Shown here in pieces: positions 1 through 10,637 of a DNA stretch of 64,000 nt; positions within the stretch are counted from its first letter, which is position 1, and each line of letters opens with the position of its first letter. Made by a program: the position numbers and the translations under genes. Source of the DNA: Flavobacterium chryseum (GTDB lineage Bacteria > Bacteroidota > Bacteroidia > Flavobacteriales > Flavobacteriaceae); NCBI RefSeq assembly GCF_004362015.1, contig NZ_SNWW01000007.1, positions 248,001 through 312,000 on the forward strand, read 5' to 3'. The notes under the pieces were generated by a model. That model did no database searches, was not told the DNA's origin, and saw only the letters and a program-made list of their open reading frames with translations.

Positions 1-1387
1 ACGGAAGCTGAATCAATGCCGGAATACATCCTGCCATTGGGTTTACTCCTGCTTTGTTGTACAATTTCATCGTTTCTTGTTGTTTCTTCATTGGGTCTTT
101 TTTGAATTTCTCTCCCAACTCTGTAATCTCCGGACGTAAAACTTTCATTTTAGCCTGAGACAAGAATGACTTATAGGTGATTGGCGACATCGCCAATTTA
201 ATAATAATAGTAAAGATAATAATGGCAATTCCGTAAGCGATATAAGAACTTAAAAATCCGAATAACGGAATAAATACCCATCTATTAATCCAACCAAAAA
301 TTCCCCAACCTAATGGAATAATTTTTTCGAAATTTTTATCGTAAGATTTTAAAGTTTTATAATCAGCTGGTCCAAAATACCAACTCATTTTGTAATCAAT
401 CTCTCCGTTTGAAAAAGCCAAAGGAACAGTTGCTCTAAATTGTTTGATAAAGGTAGTATCTATTTTTTCATCTTTTACTAAATCGTCAGATTGTAGTTTC
501 GATTTTTCAAATGGTTTATCGGTAGATAAAATAGTAGTGAAAAAGTGTTGCTTAAAGGCTACATAACTTACTTTTTCAGGCGTTTCTTCTTTACCTACTC
601 CACTAGGGTTTACGTAATTGTATTTTTCATCATCGTATTCGTACTGGATTTCAGCAAAACGTTTTTCGATAGAAACACTTTTTTCATTTCTGTACGTTTT
701 CAAATCCCATTGTAAATCTAATGGTTTAGCAGAATTTAAAACTTTATTCAAACCTTGAGAACGAACATCAAAACCAACTAAATAATCATTTGGTTTCAAT
801 ATGTATTTATATTCTAAAAATTCATTCGCTCCAGCTTTTAAACGCATTGTTAAAACCTGATCACCACCAACTTTTGTTAGTGTTGGTTCGAAATACAAAT
901 CTTTAGAGTTTAAAGTTCTGTTATCCGTTGTTTGCAACTGAATATTTAAATTAGAATTATTATCTTTAATCAATTCAACTAATTGTTTCGAACCTTTTTC
1001 AAATCTTTCGAATTCTTTAAGAGTAGCTTCAACTATATAACCACCTTTGTTAGCGATTTTAAGTTTTAGTTTTTCGTTTTCAATTGTCGTAAAAGTTTCT
1101 TTTGCAGAAGGAAGTGTAGCAGAATATGCGAATCCACCTAATGTTTTTTGCAGTTGAGCCAACTGAACAGTGTCACCCGGAGTTGCCGCAGCAGCAACCG
1201 GCAAAACAGCTGTTTTAGTTTTATCAGCTTTAGCTTGAGCTTCTTGTTTCGCAACTAACTCTTTTTTGGCTTTTTCAGCAGCAATCTCTTTGTCAGAAGG
1301 CTGATTTTGGTACATAATCCAAATCAAAATTCCAAATATCAATACAAAACCAATGATTGAATTAAGATCAAATTTTTTTTCTTCCAT
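1..1387 (-). CDS. yidC: Membrane protein insertase YidC (3' end outside window)
   Basis: YidC inserts and folds inner-membrane proteins, alone or with the Sec translocon. About 462 residues are visible. They begin MEEKKFDLNSIIGF with an N-terminal membrane helix, followed by a charged Ala/Lys stretch and the large periplasmic beta-rich domain. The visible part ends inside the conserved YidC/Oxa1 core, where NKAGVNPMAGCIPALIQLP is readable at the window edge. The ATG at 1387 is the first in-frame start. The gene lies 82 bp downstream of pyrG on the same strand and is probably co-transcribed with it. The C-terminus is missing only because the window ends. Identification is confident. Confidence 0.95.
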   Translation of the reverse strand, partial: MEEKKFDLNSIIGFVLIFGILIWIMYQNQPSDKEIAAEKAKKELVAKQEAQAKADKTKTAVLPVAAAATPGDTVQLAQLQKTLGGFAYSATLPSAKETFTTIENEKLKLKIANKGGYIVEATLKEFERFEKGSKQLVELIKDNNSNLNIQLQTTDNRTLNSKDLYFEPTLTKVGGDQVLTMRLKAGANEFLEYKYILKPNDYLVGFDVRSQGLNKVLNSAKPLDLQWDLKTYRNEKSVSIEKRFAEIQYEYDDEKYNYVNPSGVGKEETPEKVSYVAFKQHFFTTILSTDKPFEKSKLQSDDLVKDEKIDTTFIKQFRATVPLAFSNGEIDYKMSWYFGPADYKTLKSYDKNFEKIIPLGWGIFGWINRWVFIPLFGFLSSYIAYGIAIIIFTIIIKLAMSPITYKSFLSQAKMKVLRPEITELGEKFKKDPMKKQQETMKLYNKAGVNPMAGCIPALIQLP

Positions 1388-1469
1388 TATTATTTTAAAA
1401 AAGTTATTCGTTTAAGGCTATTAGTTACGAGTTTAACTCAAATGTTACAACCTACCGGAATTTTAGTTA

Positions 1470-3155
<1,686 letters not shown>

Positions 3156-3320
3156 TTAGACTTCTTAGATTTCCAGATTTTTAGATTGCTGGATTATTTG
3201 TTTTTTCATATCAAAAAGAAATCCCAATAAGTATTAAATTATCTTTATTCTTTAGCACATTTCAAACTATTATTGAGAAATTTTTATCCAATAATTTAAA
3301 ATTCTAACAATATATAAAAT

Positions 3321-3557
3321 CTAAGATATTGGCTTCGGATATTGCTTTTTAATATTACGAATCAATTCTTCCAATCCATTTAATTTTAGTTCGTAGATTA
3401 ATTGTAATTGCTGCCCTAATTCTCCTTTTGGAAAACCTTTATTCTGATACCAAACCACATAATATTCGGGTAAATCAATTAAAAAACGTCCTTCGTATTT
3501 CCCGAAAGGCATTTTGGTATGAGCTAATTTTATGAGAAGTTTTTTGTCTTGTTCCAT
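3321..3557 (-). CDS. DUF3820 family protein
   Basis: A 78-residue protein with the DUF3820 signature: KMPFGKYEGR followed by LPEYYVVWY. The family is small and widespread. It is sometimes called a putative quorum-sensing-regulated virulence factor, but the biochemical role is not established. There is no signal peptide or membrane segment, so it is probably cytosolic. The ATG at 3557 is the only good start. It lies between pyrG and nagB on the same strand, with a hairpin separating it from nagB, so it probably has its own promoter. Confidence 0.8.
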   Translation of the reverse strand: MEQDKKLLIKLAHTKMPFGKYEGRFLIDLPEYYVVWYQNKGFPKGELGQQLQLIYELKLNGLEELIRNIKKQYPKPIS

Positions 3558-3570
3558 TTTTTAAAGAAAA

Positions 3571-3617
3571 AGAAGCAAGAGGAAAGAATATAGACTCATT
3601 CTTTTCTTCTTGCTTCT
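3571..3617 (-). terminator. Hairpin downstream of nagB
   Basis: Arms 3571-3589 and 3598-3617 pair through an AGAAGCAAGA/TCTTGCTTCT core with one bulge and an 8-nt loop. A T-rich stretch follows on the minus strand. It can end nagB transcription before the DUF3820 gene. Confidence 0.5.
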
Positions 3618-3684
3618 AATTGGTACAAAGCTATTCTAATTTTTTATTTTTTCGCCAAGGATTAAAAGATTTTCACAGATTAAG

Positions 3685-3742
3685 AACTTTGAACCTTTGT
3701 TCCTCGAATCTTTGAACCTTAAAAACCTTAGAACCTTAGTAG
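3685..3742. repeat. Dispersed AGGTTCTGAG-type intergenic repeat, copy 1
   Basis: Repeated units of the kind TTTGAACCTTTG and CTTAGAACCTTAG abut the nagB stop codon. The same family recurs at 12250-12368, 12950-13110, 14993-15044 and 63337-63380, always between genes. Confidence 0.55.
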
Positions 3743-5664
3743 TGCCATCTCACGAAAGCTTCCATTGCAGCATAAGTAGCCAAGCCTAATTGCTGATATA
3801 AAGCAGCTGTTTCATGGTTTCTGTCTTCGGCTCTTTGCCAAAATTCTCTGGCATCAGTTCCCTGAAAAACAACACCGTCTTTTTGAGATTGATGTTTGAA
3901 AATTCCGTGACGTTTTGCCAAAACCTGATCAGGACTCATTGGTACCGCCATTTCAACTTCATCAATTCCCCATTCCTGCCAAGCTCCTCTGTATAACCAA
4001 AGCCAGCAATCATCCATAAATGGTTTTGGTTTTAAAGCTTTTACCGCTTCAAAAATAGCATCCAGACAAACTTTGTGCGTTCCGTGCGGATCAGCTAAAT
4101 CTCCTGCTGCGTATATTTGGTGTGGTTTTATTTTTTCGATTAAATCAATCGTTAGCTGAATATCTTCTTGTCCAATTGGTTTTTTCTCAATTTTTCCGGT
4201 TTCATAAAACGGTAATTCCATAAAATGAATCTGGTCATCAGATAATCCAACGAAATGACTTGTAGCTCTCGCCTCTCCTTTTCTGATTAATCCTTTTATG
4301 TAACGCACTTCCGGAATATCAATTTCACTGTTCTTTTTATTAACTAAAAACGTTTGTGCTTTCTGATAAATGTTATCTGCTTCAGCACTTTTGATTCCGA
4401 ATTTTTCATTGTAATCAATCACAAATCTTGCAAAACGCAACGCTTCATCATCTGCAACAGCAATATTTCCAGAAGTTTGATATGCGACGTGCACTTCGTG
4501 TCCTTGTTCCTGCAAACGCATAAAAGTTCCTCCCATACTGATGATATCGTCATCCGGATGCGGACTAAAAATCAATACTCGTTTTTTAGCTGGCTCTGCT
4601 CTTTCAGGACGGTTAGAATCGTCTGCATTTGGTTTTCCGCCTGGCCAGCCTGTAATTGTATTTTGAAGTTTATTGAATATTTTAATATTGATGTCGTACG
4701 CCGGACCAGAATCTGCTAATAAATCGCTCATTCCGTTTTCGATATAATCGGCATCGGTAAGCATTAAAATTGGCTTTTTAAGATCTAACGCTAATCCTAA
4801 AACTGCTTTTCTGATTAATTTATCAGACCAAATTACTTTTTCTACCAACCAGGGTCTGTTGATTCTCGTTAGTTTTGAAGAAGCTTCTTTATCTAAAACA
4901 AAAACCGCATTATTGTGCTCTTGCAAAAACGACGCAGGAATCTGATTCGTTACTTCATCTTCAACCGATTTTTTGATAATATTCGCTTTTCCTTCTCCCC
5001 AAGCCATCAAAATAACCTGTTTAGCTTCCATTATTTTTTTAACTCCAAGTGTAATTGCGGTTCTTGGCGTGTTGCTCAATCCAGAAAAATCCTTACTTGC
5101 AGCAACTCTCGTAATATGATCTAAAGCGACCAATCTGGTTTTAGAGTTTTGCAGCGAACCCGATTCGTTAAAACCAATATGTCCGTTTCCTCCAATTCCA
5201 AGAATCTGCAAATCAATTCCGCCCAAAGCTTCAATTTTAGCTTCATATTCATGGCAGTAATCTGCGATTTGTTCTTTGGTTAAAAGTCCGTCCGGAACAT
5301 GTGCGTTTTCAGGTAAAATATCTACGTGATCAAACAGTAATTCTTTCATAAAACGAACATAACTGTTGATGGAGTTTGGTTCCATCGGATAATATTCATC
5401 CAGATTAAAACTGATTACGTTCTTAAAACTCAATCCTTCTTCTTTATGCAAACGCACTAATTCAGCATATAATCCTTTTGGAGAAGATCCTGTTGCCAAA
5501 CCCAGAATACACGGTTGGTTTTCTTTTTGTTTTAACTGAATTAATGCTGCGATTTCTTTAGCAACTGCTTTAGAAGCACTAGATGAATTTTCGAAAACAA
5601 CGGTATTAATGTTCTCAAATCGTTTTTCGAATCCTGTCGCCTTGTCTATTTTACTTTTTAACAT
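3736..5664 (-). CDS. nagB: Glucosamine-6-phosphate deaminase fused to a PIG-L/LmbE-type deacetylase domain
   Basis: A 642-residue two-domain protein. Residues about 20-270 are NagB, which converts glucosamine-6-phosphate to fructose-6-phosphate and ammonia; LATGSSPKGLY, FNLDEYYPM and GIGGNGHIGFNE are readable. From about residue 365 a LmbE/PIG-L zinc-dependent N-deacetylase domain begins, with the metal motif HPDDD near its start and DPHGTH further on. LmbE enzymes remove acetyl from N-acetylglucosaminyl groups, so the fusion could couple deacetylation and deamination of amino sugars. That coupling is inference. E. coli NagB is only about 266 residues. The long form occurs in Bacteroidota. 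The start is the ATG at 5664. Confidence 0.93.
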   Translation of the reverse strand: MLKSKIDKATGFEKRFENINTVVFENSSSASKAVAKEIAALIQLKQKENQPCILGLATGSSPKGLYAELVRLHKEEGLSFKNVISFNLDEYYPMEPNSINSYVRFMKELLFDHVDILPENAHVPDGLLTKEQIADYCHEYEAKIEALGGIDLQILGIGGNGHIGFNESGSLQNSKTRLVALDHITRVAASKDFSGLSNTPRTAITLGVKKIMEAKQVILMAWGEGKANIIKKSVEDEVTNQIPASFLQEHNNAVFVLDKEASSKLTRINRPWLVEKVIWSDKLIRKAVLGLALDLKKPILMLTDADYIENGMSDLLADSGPAYDINIKIFNKLQNTITGWPGGKPNADDSNRPERAEPAKKRVLIFSPHPDDDIISMGGTFMRLQEQGHEVHVAYQTSGNIAVADDEALRFARFVIDYNEKFGIKSAEADNIYQKAQTFLVNKKNSEIDIPEVRYIKGLIRKGEARATSHFVGLSDDQIHFMELPFYETGKIEKKPIGQEDIQLTIDLIEKIKPHQIYAAGDLADPHGTHKVCLDAIFEAVKALKPKPFMDDCWLWLYRGAWQEWGIDEVEMAVPMSPDQVLAKRHGIFKHQSQKDGVVFQGTDAREFWQRAEDRNHETAALYQQLGLATYAAMEAFVRWHY

Positions 5665-5759
5665 AACTATATTTATTTTCTTTTATTTTCAATTTCCTGC
5701 TTTATCTCATCTTTTTAAAAGCAAATAATGCAATTAAACCATTAAAAATCAATACAATA

Positions 5760-5767
5760 CAAAGATA
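5760..5767 (-). promoter_or_regulatory. Putative -7 element of the nagB promoter
   Basis: The minus strand reads TATCTTTG, a full match to TAnnTTTG, 95 bp upstream of the nagB ATG. The rest of the 5768-6021 gap is AT-rich with several TTTTTTGCA stretches. No gene or further site was seen in it. Confidence 0.5.
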
Positions 5768-6021
5768 AAGAATTTAAAATTACAATATAAAAACCTTCAT
5801 TTTTCGTTAAACTAAAACTTAGCTAGTGATCGGTGCAAATGATAATTTTGTTTTTGCAATTATTTTGTAAATATATGCATTTTTTTTGCAATAAAAAGAA
5901 AATACGACTTAATAACATTTTCTTAACTGTGTGTTACATATCGTTAAATTGTAATATTTATAATGTTTGAAGTTAAATTCCACTATGCGTTTTTTTTGCA
6001 GGCATATTTTGCATTAAACAG

Positions 6022-6051
6022 AAAAAGCCATCAGTTTCCTGATGGCTTTTT
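6022..6051 (-). terminator. Intrinsic terminator of the LysM-osmC pair
   Basis: A perfect 13-bp stem (6022-6034 with 6039-6051) has the GC core GCCATCAG, a 4-nt loop and T-runs on both sides. It lies 20 bp past the osmC stop. Confidence 0.85.
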
Positions 6052-6070
6052 CAATATTCTTAGTATTTAG

Positions 6071-6472
6071 TTACTTCCAGTTAAAAGTAATTCGTTTTTC
6101 GATTTCAGTATTTAAACTCAAAAAAACGGGACAAGTCATTCCGGCACGTTCTAAAATAGTCTTTGTCTTTTCATCTACATCACCTTTCATATCAAAAATA
6201 ATTTCGATTGCACCAATTCTTCTTGGCTCGGCATTCATTATTTTAGTTACTTCAGCTGTCGAATCATTAATATTAACATTCAAATCACGGGCTTTAATTC
6301 CCATAATGGTCATCATGCAACTCGCTAAAGCATTGGCAACTGTATCTGTTGGAGAAAACGCTTCTCCTTTTCCGTTATTATCTAATGGTGCATCAGAAAT
6401 GATTTCACTTCCTGATTGCACATGAATTGATTTTGTTCTTAAATCGCCTAAATAGGTTACTTTGGATGTCAT
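6071..6472 (-). CDS. OsmC/Ohr family peroxiredoxin-like protein
   Basis: A 133-residue protein of the OsmC/Ohr family, which reduces organic hydroperoxides with two cysteines. Both expected cysteines are visible: one in LASCMMTIMGIKARDL on the central helix and one in AGMTCPVFLSLN. The length is typical. Its ATG overlaps the stop codon of the upstream LysM gene by one base (TAATG), so the two are translationally coupled. No signal peptide is seen, so it acts in the cytosol. Whether it is OsmC, Ohr or the YhfA-type branch cannot be decided by eye. Confidence 0.85.
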   Translation of the reverse strand: MTSKVTYLGDLRTKSIHVQSGSEIISDAPLDNNGKGEAFSPTDTVANALASCMMTIMGIKARDLNVNINDSTAEVTKIMNAEPRRIGAIEIIFDMKGDVDEKTKTILERAGMTCPVFLSLNTEIEKRITFNWK

Positions 6473-8565
6473 TAATTTGCTACTTTTAAAGTTAAGTCTG
6501 AATCGTAATATAAAATGTAAACACCTTTATTAGCGTGTCCGCCATCTTCTTTTTTATAATACTGAAATTTATTATCAACTTGTTCCGTTGTTATTTCGTC
6601 TGTCGTTTCCTGATATGTTTTCCCCTGAACCAAACGCATCATGGTATCAAAAGTTACATCGAAACCACGAGTTGCATAAGTGTTAGGATTAACTTTGTTT
6701 TTTAATCTGTATTCTTTCTCAAAAATTAAAACAGGCTGTTCACCACTTTCTCGCGTTACAGACGGATACATTAATTTCAATTGTACTAAATTATCAAAAT
6801 TAATTTCATCTGTATCAAGTGTACTGTTCGGTTCTAAAATCACCAACTGTACCTGACATGATCTTTGTGCATCTAATAAAGCTCTTATTGTCGTTTTAAT
6901 CATAGCTGTATTACCGGTTTCCATCACGACATAATTCATTCGGTTTGGCAATAATAAACTTTTTAAATTCGCTACATCCAAACCTCCGGTTTCTGACAAT
7001 GCAGCAAAAACAACTCCTTTTTGATTTTGTTTGATATAACTTATTACCGATTCTTTTTTCTTATCTACAACGGCAACAATGTTTCCGTTTTTAGCACGCA
7101 TATAATCAAAAACAGCGTTTCTAACTACATCGTTTGTTGGTATCGACTGATATAAATTATCAATAGGATTTGCAGTATCTCTTGATAACGGCGATATCAC
7201 AGGCACATTATATAAGCGTAATGAATTTGCCGCCACTTCAGCATTACTCTGATAAAATGGTCCGATAACAGCATTAGCATCCTGCAATTTGTTTTGAGAA
7301 ATTAAACCTGTAACATTAGATGTGTTTTTAGTTTCCTGCGAATCATAAATAGCGACATCAATTGGCAATTTTAAGGCTTTCGCCGAATCTATAGCCATTA
7401 ATGCACCTGAATAAAAATCAAGTGTCATATTCAAAAACTTATCTTTTTTTAATCGCGTCGCAATACTTGTAGTATCGTTTTGCATTTTAGCTATATTAAA
7501 AGGAAGCAATAAAACAACTTTTTTACGCTCGTTCAGTCCTCTCTTTTTGCTTAGCTCCACCACTTCAGGATCTGCAGAAACGGTTTCAGATTTTACTTTT
7601 TCAAGAACTTTAATAGATCCTCCACCTATATTTTCTATAGGTTTCTCGGTAGATTTTTCAGCTGTTTGCTGTGGCTGTTGTTGTGGAATAATTGGCACTG
7701 GCGCAACAAATCCGGACGGTACTTTTAGAACCATTCCCTCTTTTAATCCTTCAGAAAGTGACGGATTTAAAGCAGCCAATTCATCCTGAGTTAACTGAAA
7801 TGTACGTGACAAACTATACAATGTTTCTTTCGGTTTTACCTGATAGTCCATATAAGTGGTCCCCTTTTTAACGGCTTCGTTTGTTTTTTTAGTTTCAACC
7901 GGTTTTTCTACAGTTGCTGCAACCGAAGTCGAAGCTTCTGTTTTAGGAGCCGTTCCTTTTATGGTCAATCTATATCCAATTGGTAAATTTGCCACTATAT
8001 CTGGATTGCGTTTTTCTAAATCTTCAACAGTCGTTTTATATTCTTTTGCAATCGAATATTTTGTTTCTTTAGCCACAACATCGTGAAATACATATTTTTC
8101 AGAAGCTGTTGATTTTGCAGCTGTTGTTGTAGTTTTTACAGCTGATCCTTTGCTTGGAATAACAAGTGTCTGACCAATTTGCAATCCATTTTCAATTAAA
8201 AATGGATTAGCCACTTTTAGAGCTTCATCAGAAACACCATATTTTTTCTCAATTCCAAATAAGGTTTCTTTTGGCTGAACTTCATGTGTAGTTGCTTTTC
8301 CTGCTGCAGTATTTTTAACTGTTGCAACGTCTTTTTTTACTGCTTTGCCTGGTGTCGTTGGAATTAGCAAAACAGAATTTGGCACTAATCCGGCACGTGC
8401 ATCAGGATTTAAAGAGTAAATATCATAAGGCGTAACCTTAAATTTCTCTGCAATCTGATTAACGGTTTCTCCACTTGAAACTTTATACTTTACGACTTTT
8501 TCCTGCGAAAAAGCTGCGCTTGTAATTAAAAAGACAAATGACAATAATGCTGAATAATATTTCAT
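6472..8565 (-). CDS. Secreted LysM protein with periplasmic-binding-protein-like domain
   Basis: A 697-residue exported protein with a signal peptide ending near AFSQEK. Four LysM modules follow at about residues 24-70, 93-138, 157-205 and 238-284, each with a YxVxxxET...I/L start and a ...IP end. LysM binds peptidoglycan. From about residue 345 the protein resembles a type 1 periplasmic binding fold, with VIGPFYQSNAEVAANSLRLY and VPVISPLSR readable. This combination recalls lipoprotein activators of penicillin-binding proteins such as LpoA, but that comparison is inference. It is followed by osmC with a one-base overlap. No transport partner genes are near. Confidence 0.8.
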   Translation of the reverse strand: MKYYSALLSFVFLITSAAFSQEKVVKYKVSSGETVNQIAEKFKVTPYDIYSLNPDARAGLVPNSVLLIPTTPGKAVKKDVATVKNTAAGKATTHEVQPKETLFGIEKKYGVSDEALKVANPFLIENGLQIGQTLVIPSKGSAVKTTTTAAKSTASEKYVFHDVVAKETKYSIAKEYKTTVEDLEKRNPDIVANLPIGYRLTIKGTAPKTEASTSVAATVEKPVETKKTNEAVKKGTTYMDYQVKPKETLYSLSRTFQLTQDELAALNPSLSEGLKEGMVLKVPSGFVAPVPIIPQQQPQQTAEKSTEKPIENIGGGSIKVLEKVKSETVSADPEVVELSKKRGLNERKKVVLLLPFNIAKMQNDTTSIATRLKKDKFLNMTLDFYSGALMAIDSAKALKLPIDVAIYDSQETKNTSNVTGLISQNKLQDANAVIGPFYQSNAEVAANSLRLYNVPVISPLSRDTANPIDNLYQSIPTNDVVRNAVFDYMRAKNGNIVAVVDKKKESVISYIKQNQKGVVFAALSETGGLDVANLKSLLLPNRMNYVVMETGNTAMIKTTIRALLDAQRSCQVQLVILEPNSTLDTDEINFDNLVQLKLMYPSVTRESGEQPVLIFEKEYRLKNKVNPNTYATRGFDVTFDTMMRLVQGKTYQETTDEITTEQVDNKFQYYKKEDGGHANKGVYILYYDSDLTLKVAN

Positions 8566-8660
8566 AATAAGGCTTAAACAATTAATTTTTTAATTCAAAA
8601 ACAAGATACTAATTTTTGTCTAAGCAAGATTCAGTCCACTTGTTATTTTTTACTCCATTA

Positions 8661-10577
8661 TTATCGAAGATCGATTTCTGCCTTAGCAATAATGATGTTT
8701 TTATATAACTCAACTTCTTCCTTTTTCTTGCATTGATATAAAACTTCTTCCATATTTTGGTACTTATCTGAGTACACATAATAAGAAAGGCTGTTTATAT
8801 TAAAGAAAAAACTAGCATTAAAATCGCCTGAATCAATAAGTTCCATAATAAACTTATCTCGAGGCGCTGCATCGGTAAATATACCTAAAACTAAGTAATA
8901 GCCGTTTGAAACTTCTTTAAGATTATCATAAACTTCAATCTTAATATTTTTTTCGTTTTTAAGCGGATTTTCTTTGAGTTCGCGCTTCATTTCTTCTAAA
9001 GAAACAGCTTTAGAAACGACTTCTGAATTTCCTTTATTTTGATTTTTTATAGCTTCATCCTGATATTTTTTAAGTTTTATCAAAGCCACTTTATCATCAA
9101 ATTTCCTGGCTTCCATACTATAATAAGAAGCTTTACTAATATGTCTTTTTATCTCAATTGTTTTTTGAGTATCGAGCGAATCAATTTTTGCAATCAAGAG
9201 TTGATTTTGAACGTCGCCTTGTTCCTGCTCTATTTTATAACGTTTTATTTCTTCTAACGAAAGACGTTGCTGCAATGAAGCAGGGCTGTTTTTCTTTTCG
9301 CTTTCGCGGACTTTTTTCTTGTATTCCTGATTTTCTTCGAGAGCAATTCGTTCTACTTTATTCATTAATCCGGCATACGCTTTTCGGTTTTCAGCCAGTT
9401 CTTTTTTCAATTGAGAAGATAATTCACTGGTTTTTTCGATACTTTCATACGATTGTTTTTCTAAACGTTTTGATTCGTCAACATTCAAAATATCCATTCT
9501 TTTTAAATCGACTAAATCATTATTCATCGTGTTTACCAATGAATCTAATTTTGCCATTAAAATATCCTGTACATTTTTATTCGCTTCTAAAACCAAACGC
9601 AGTTTTCCGACCGAGTTGTATTTAGAACCATTCATATCATTCAGATTCAATTGTAAATCATTAATTTTTATAATTTTCTGATTCATTTCTTTCTGAACAA
9701 CCAATCTGTCTTTTAAATCTTCTAATTCAACCGTTTTGGCTTTTGTTTTTTCAACAATAACTTGTTTTTCGGCCAAAGCCAGCATTAGTTCTTCGCTATC
9801 GTTGGTTGGTTTTATTTCTTTTGTATTGATGGCTAATTTGTTACCAATAACTAATCCATTCACAATTTCCGGATTTTGAGATTCTAACTGGTCTATTGAG
9901 ATAGCGTATTTTTTAGCAATCGAAAACTTAGTTTCTTTAGGTTCAACAACATGAAAAATAGTTTCTCCGTTGATGACGCGAACTCTTCCGTCTAAAGTTT
10001 TTCTTTTGTTTGGAATTGCAATTGTCTGACCAATTTGCAAACCGCCAAGAAGTAAATCTTTGTTTAAATTTTCTAAATCCTGTACCGAAACATTATATTG
10101 TCTGGCAATACTAAATAAAGATTCCTTAGCAACTACCTGATGTGTTGTTTTTGAAGAAGTTGTATTTTCTGTTTTTGGAAGATTTGAAGTATTTTGCGGA
10201 ATAACTAATTCCTGACCAATCTGAAGTCCGTTAGCAAGAATTGTTGCATTTGCATTCTGAATAGCTTCAACAGAAACATTATATTGTTTTGATAAACCAA
10301 AAAGGGTTTCTTTTGCTCCAACAACATGAGTAATTTGTTGATTTGAATTTTGTTTTCCTCCAGTGTGAACAGGAATTTTAAGAACCTGATTATCTTTGAT
10401 TCCGCTTTTCGATTCAGGATTGAGATTATAAATTTCATCTACAGAAACCTGATATTTTTGGGCAATAAAATAAGCGGTTTCTCCTTTTTGAATTCTGTAT
10501 TCAATAATTGAATCTTGCGCAGTTATTTTGTTAAAAGACAAAACAAACACAAGAGAAATCGTTAAAAGTTCTCTCAT
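8661..10577 (-). CDS. Secreted LysM / coiled-coil / SPOR-like protein
   Basis: A 638-residue exported protein with signal peptide MRELLTISLVFVLSFNKITAQ. Four LysM modules cover about residues 25-250. A long charged helical region (about 265-540) is rich in Lys, Glu and Leu and probably forms a coiled coil. The last about 85 residues (NGYYLVLGIFTD through YYVYSDKYQNMEEVLYQC) resemble a SPOR-like fold. The design fits a periplasmic linker that holds peptidoglycan at several points. The gene lies between guaA and the other LysM gene, all on the minus strand, but a strong hairpin separates it from guaA. The exact role is unknown. Confidence 0.75.
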   Translation of the reverse strand: MRELLTISLVFVLSFNKITAQDSIIEYRIQKGETAYFIAQKYQVSVDEIYNLNPESKSGIKDNQVLKIPVHTGGKQNSNQQITHVVGAKETLFGLSKQYNVSVEAIQNANATILANGLQIGQELVIPQNTSNLPKTENTTSSKTTHQVVAKESLFSIARQYNVSVQDLENLNKDLLLGGLQIGQTIAIPNKRKTLDGRVRVINGETIFHVVEPKETKFSIAKKYAISIDQLESQNPEIVNGLVIGNKLAINTKEIKPTNDSEELMLALAEKQVIVEKTKAKTVELEDLKDRLVVQKEMNQKIIKINDLQLNLNDMNGSKYNSVGKLRLVLEANKNVQDILMAKLDSLVNTMNNDLVDLKRMDILNVDESKRLEKQSYESIEKTSELSSQLKKELAENRKAYAGLMNKVERIALEENQEYKKKVRESEKKNSPASLQQRLSLEEIKRYKIEQEQGDVQNQLLIAKIDSLDTQKTIEIKRHISKASYYSMEARKFDDKVALIKLKKYQDEAIKNQNKGNSEVVSKAVSLEEMKRELKENPLKNEKNIKIEVYDNLKEVSNGYYLVLGIFTDAAPRDKFIMELIDSGDFNASFFFNINSLSYYVYSDKYQNMEEVLYQCKKKEEVELYKNIIIAKAEIDLR

Positions 10578-10592
10578 AAATAGTAGGTTTAA

Positions 10593-10626
10593 AAATTAAG
10601 GCATTACAAATGTAATGCCTTAATTT
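10593..10626 (-). terminator. Intrinsic terminator of guaA
   Basis: A perfect 15-bp stem (10593-10607 with 10612-10626) has core AAGGCATTAC and a 4-nt loop. It lies 12 bp past the guaA stop. The loop region also reads TACATTTG on the minus strand, a possible -7 box for the LysM gene 30 bp downstream. Confidence 0.8.
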
Positions 10627-10637
10627 GAAAAATAATA

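Noticed and set aside
9158..9625. Open frame of 155 codons on the plus strand inside the LysM-SPOR gene
   Set aside because: It is antisense to a clear coding gene, has no recognisable domain and mirrors the Lys/Glu-rich codons of the coiled coil.
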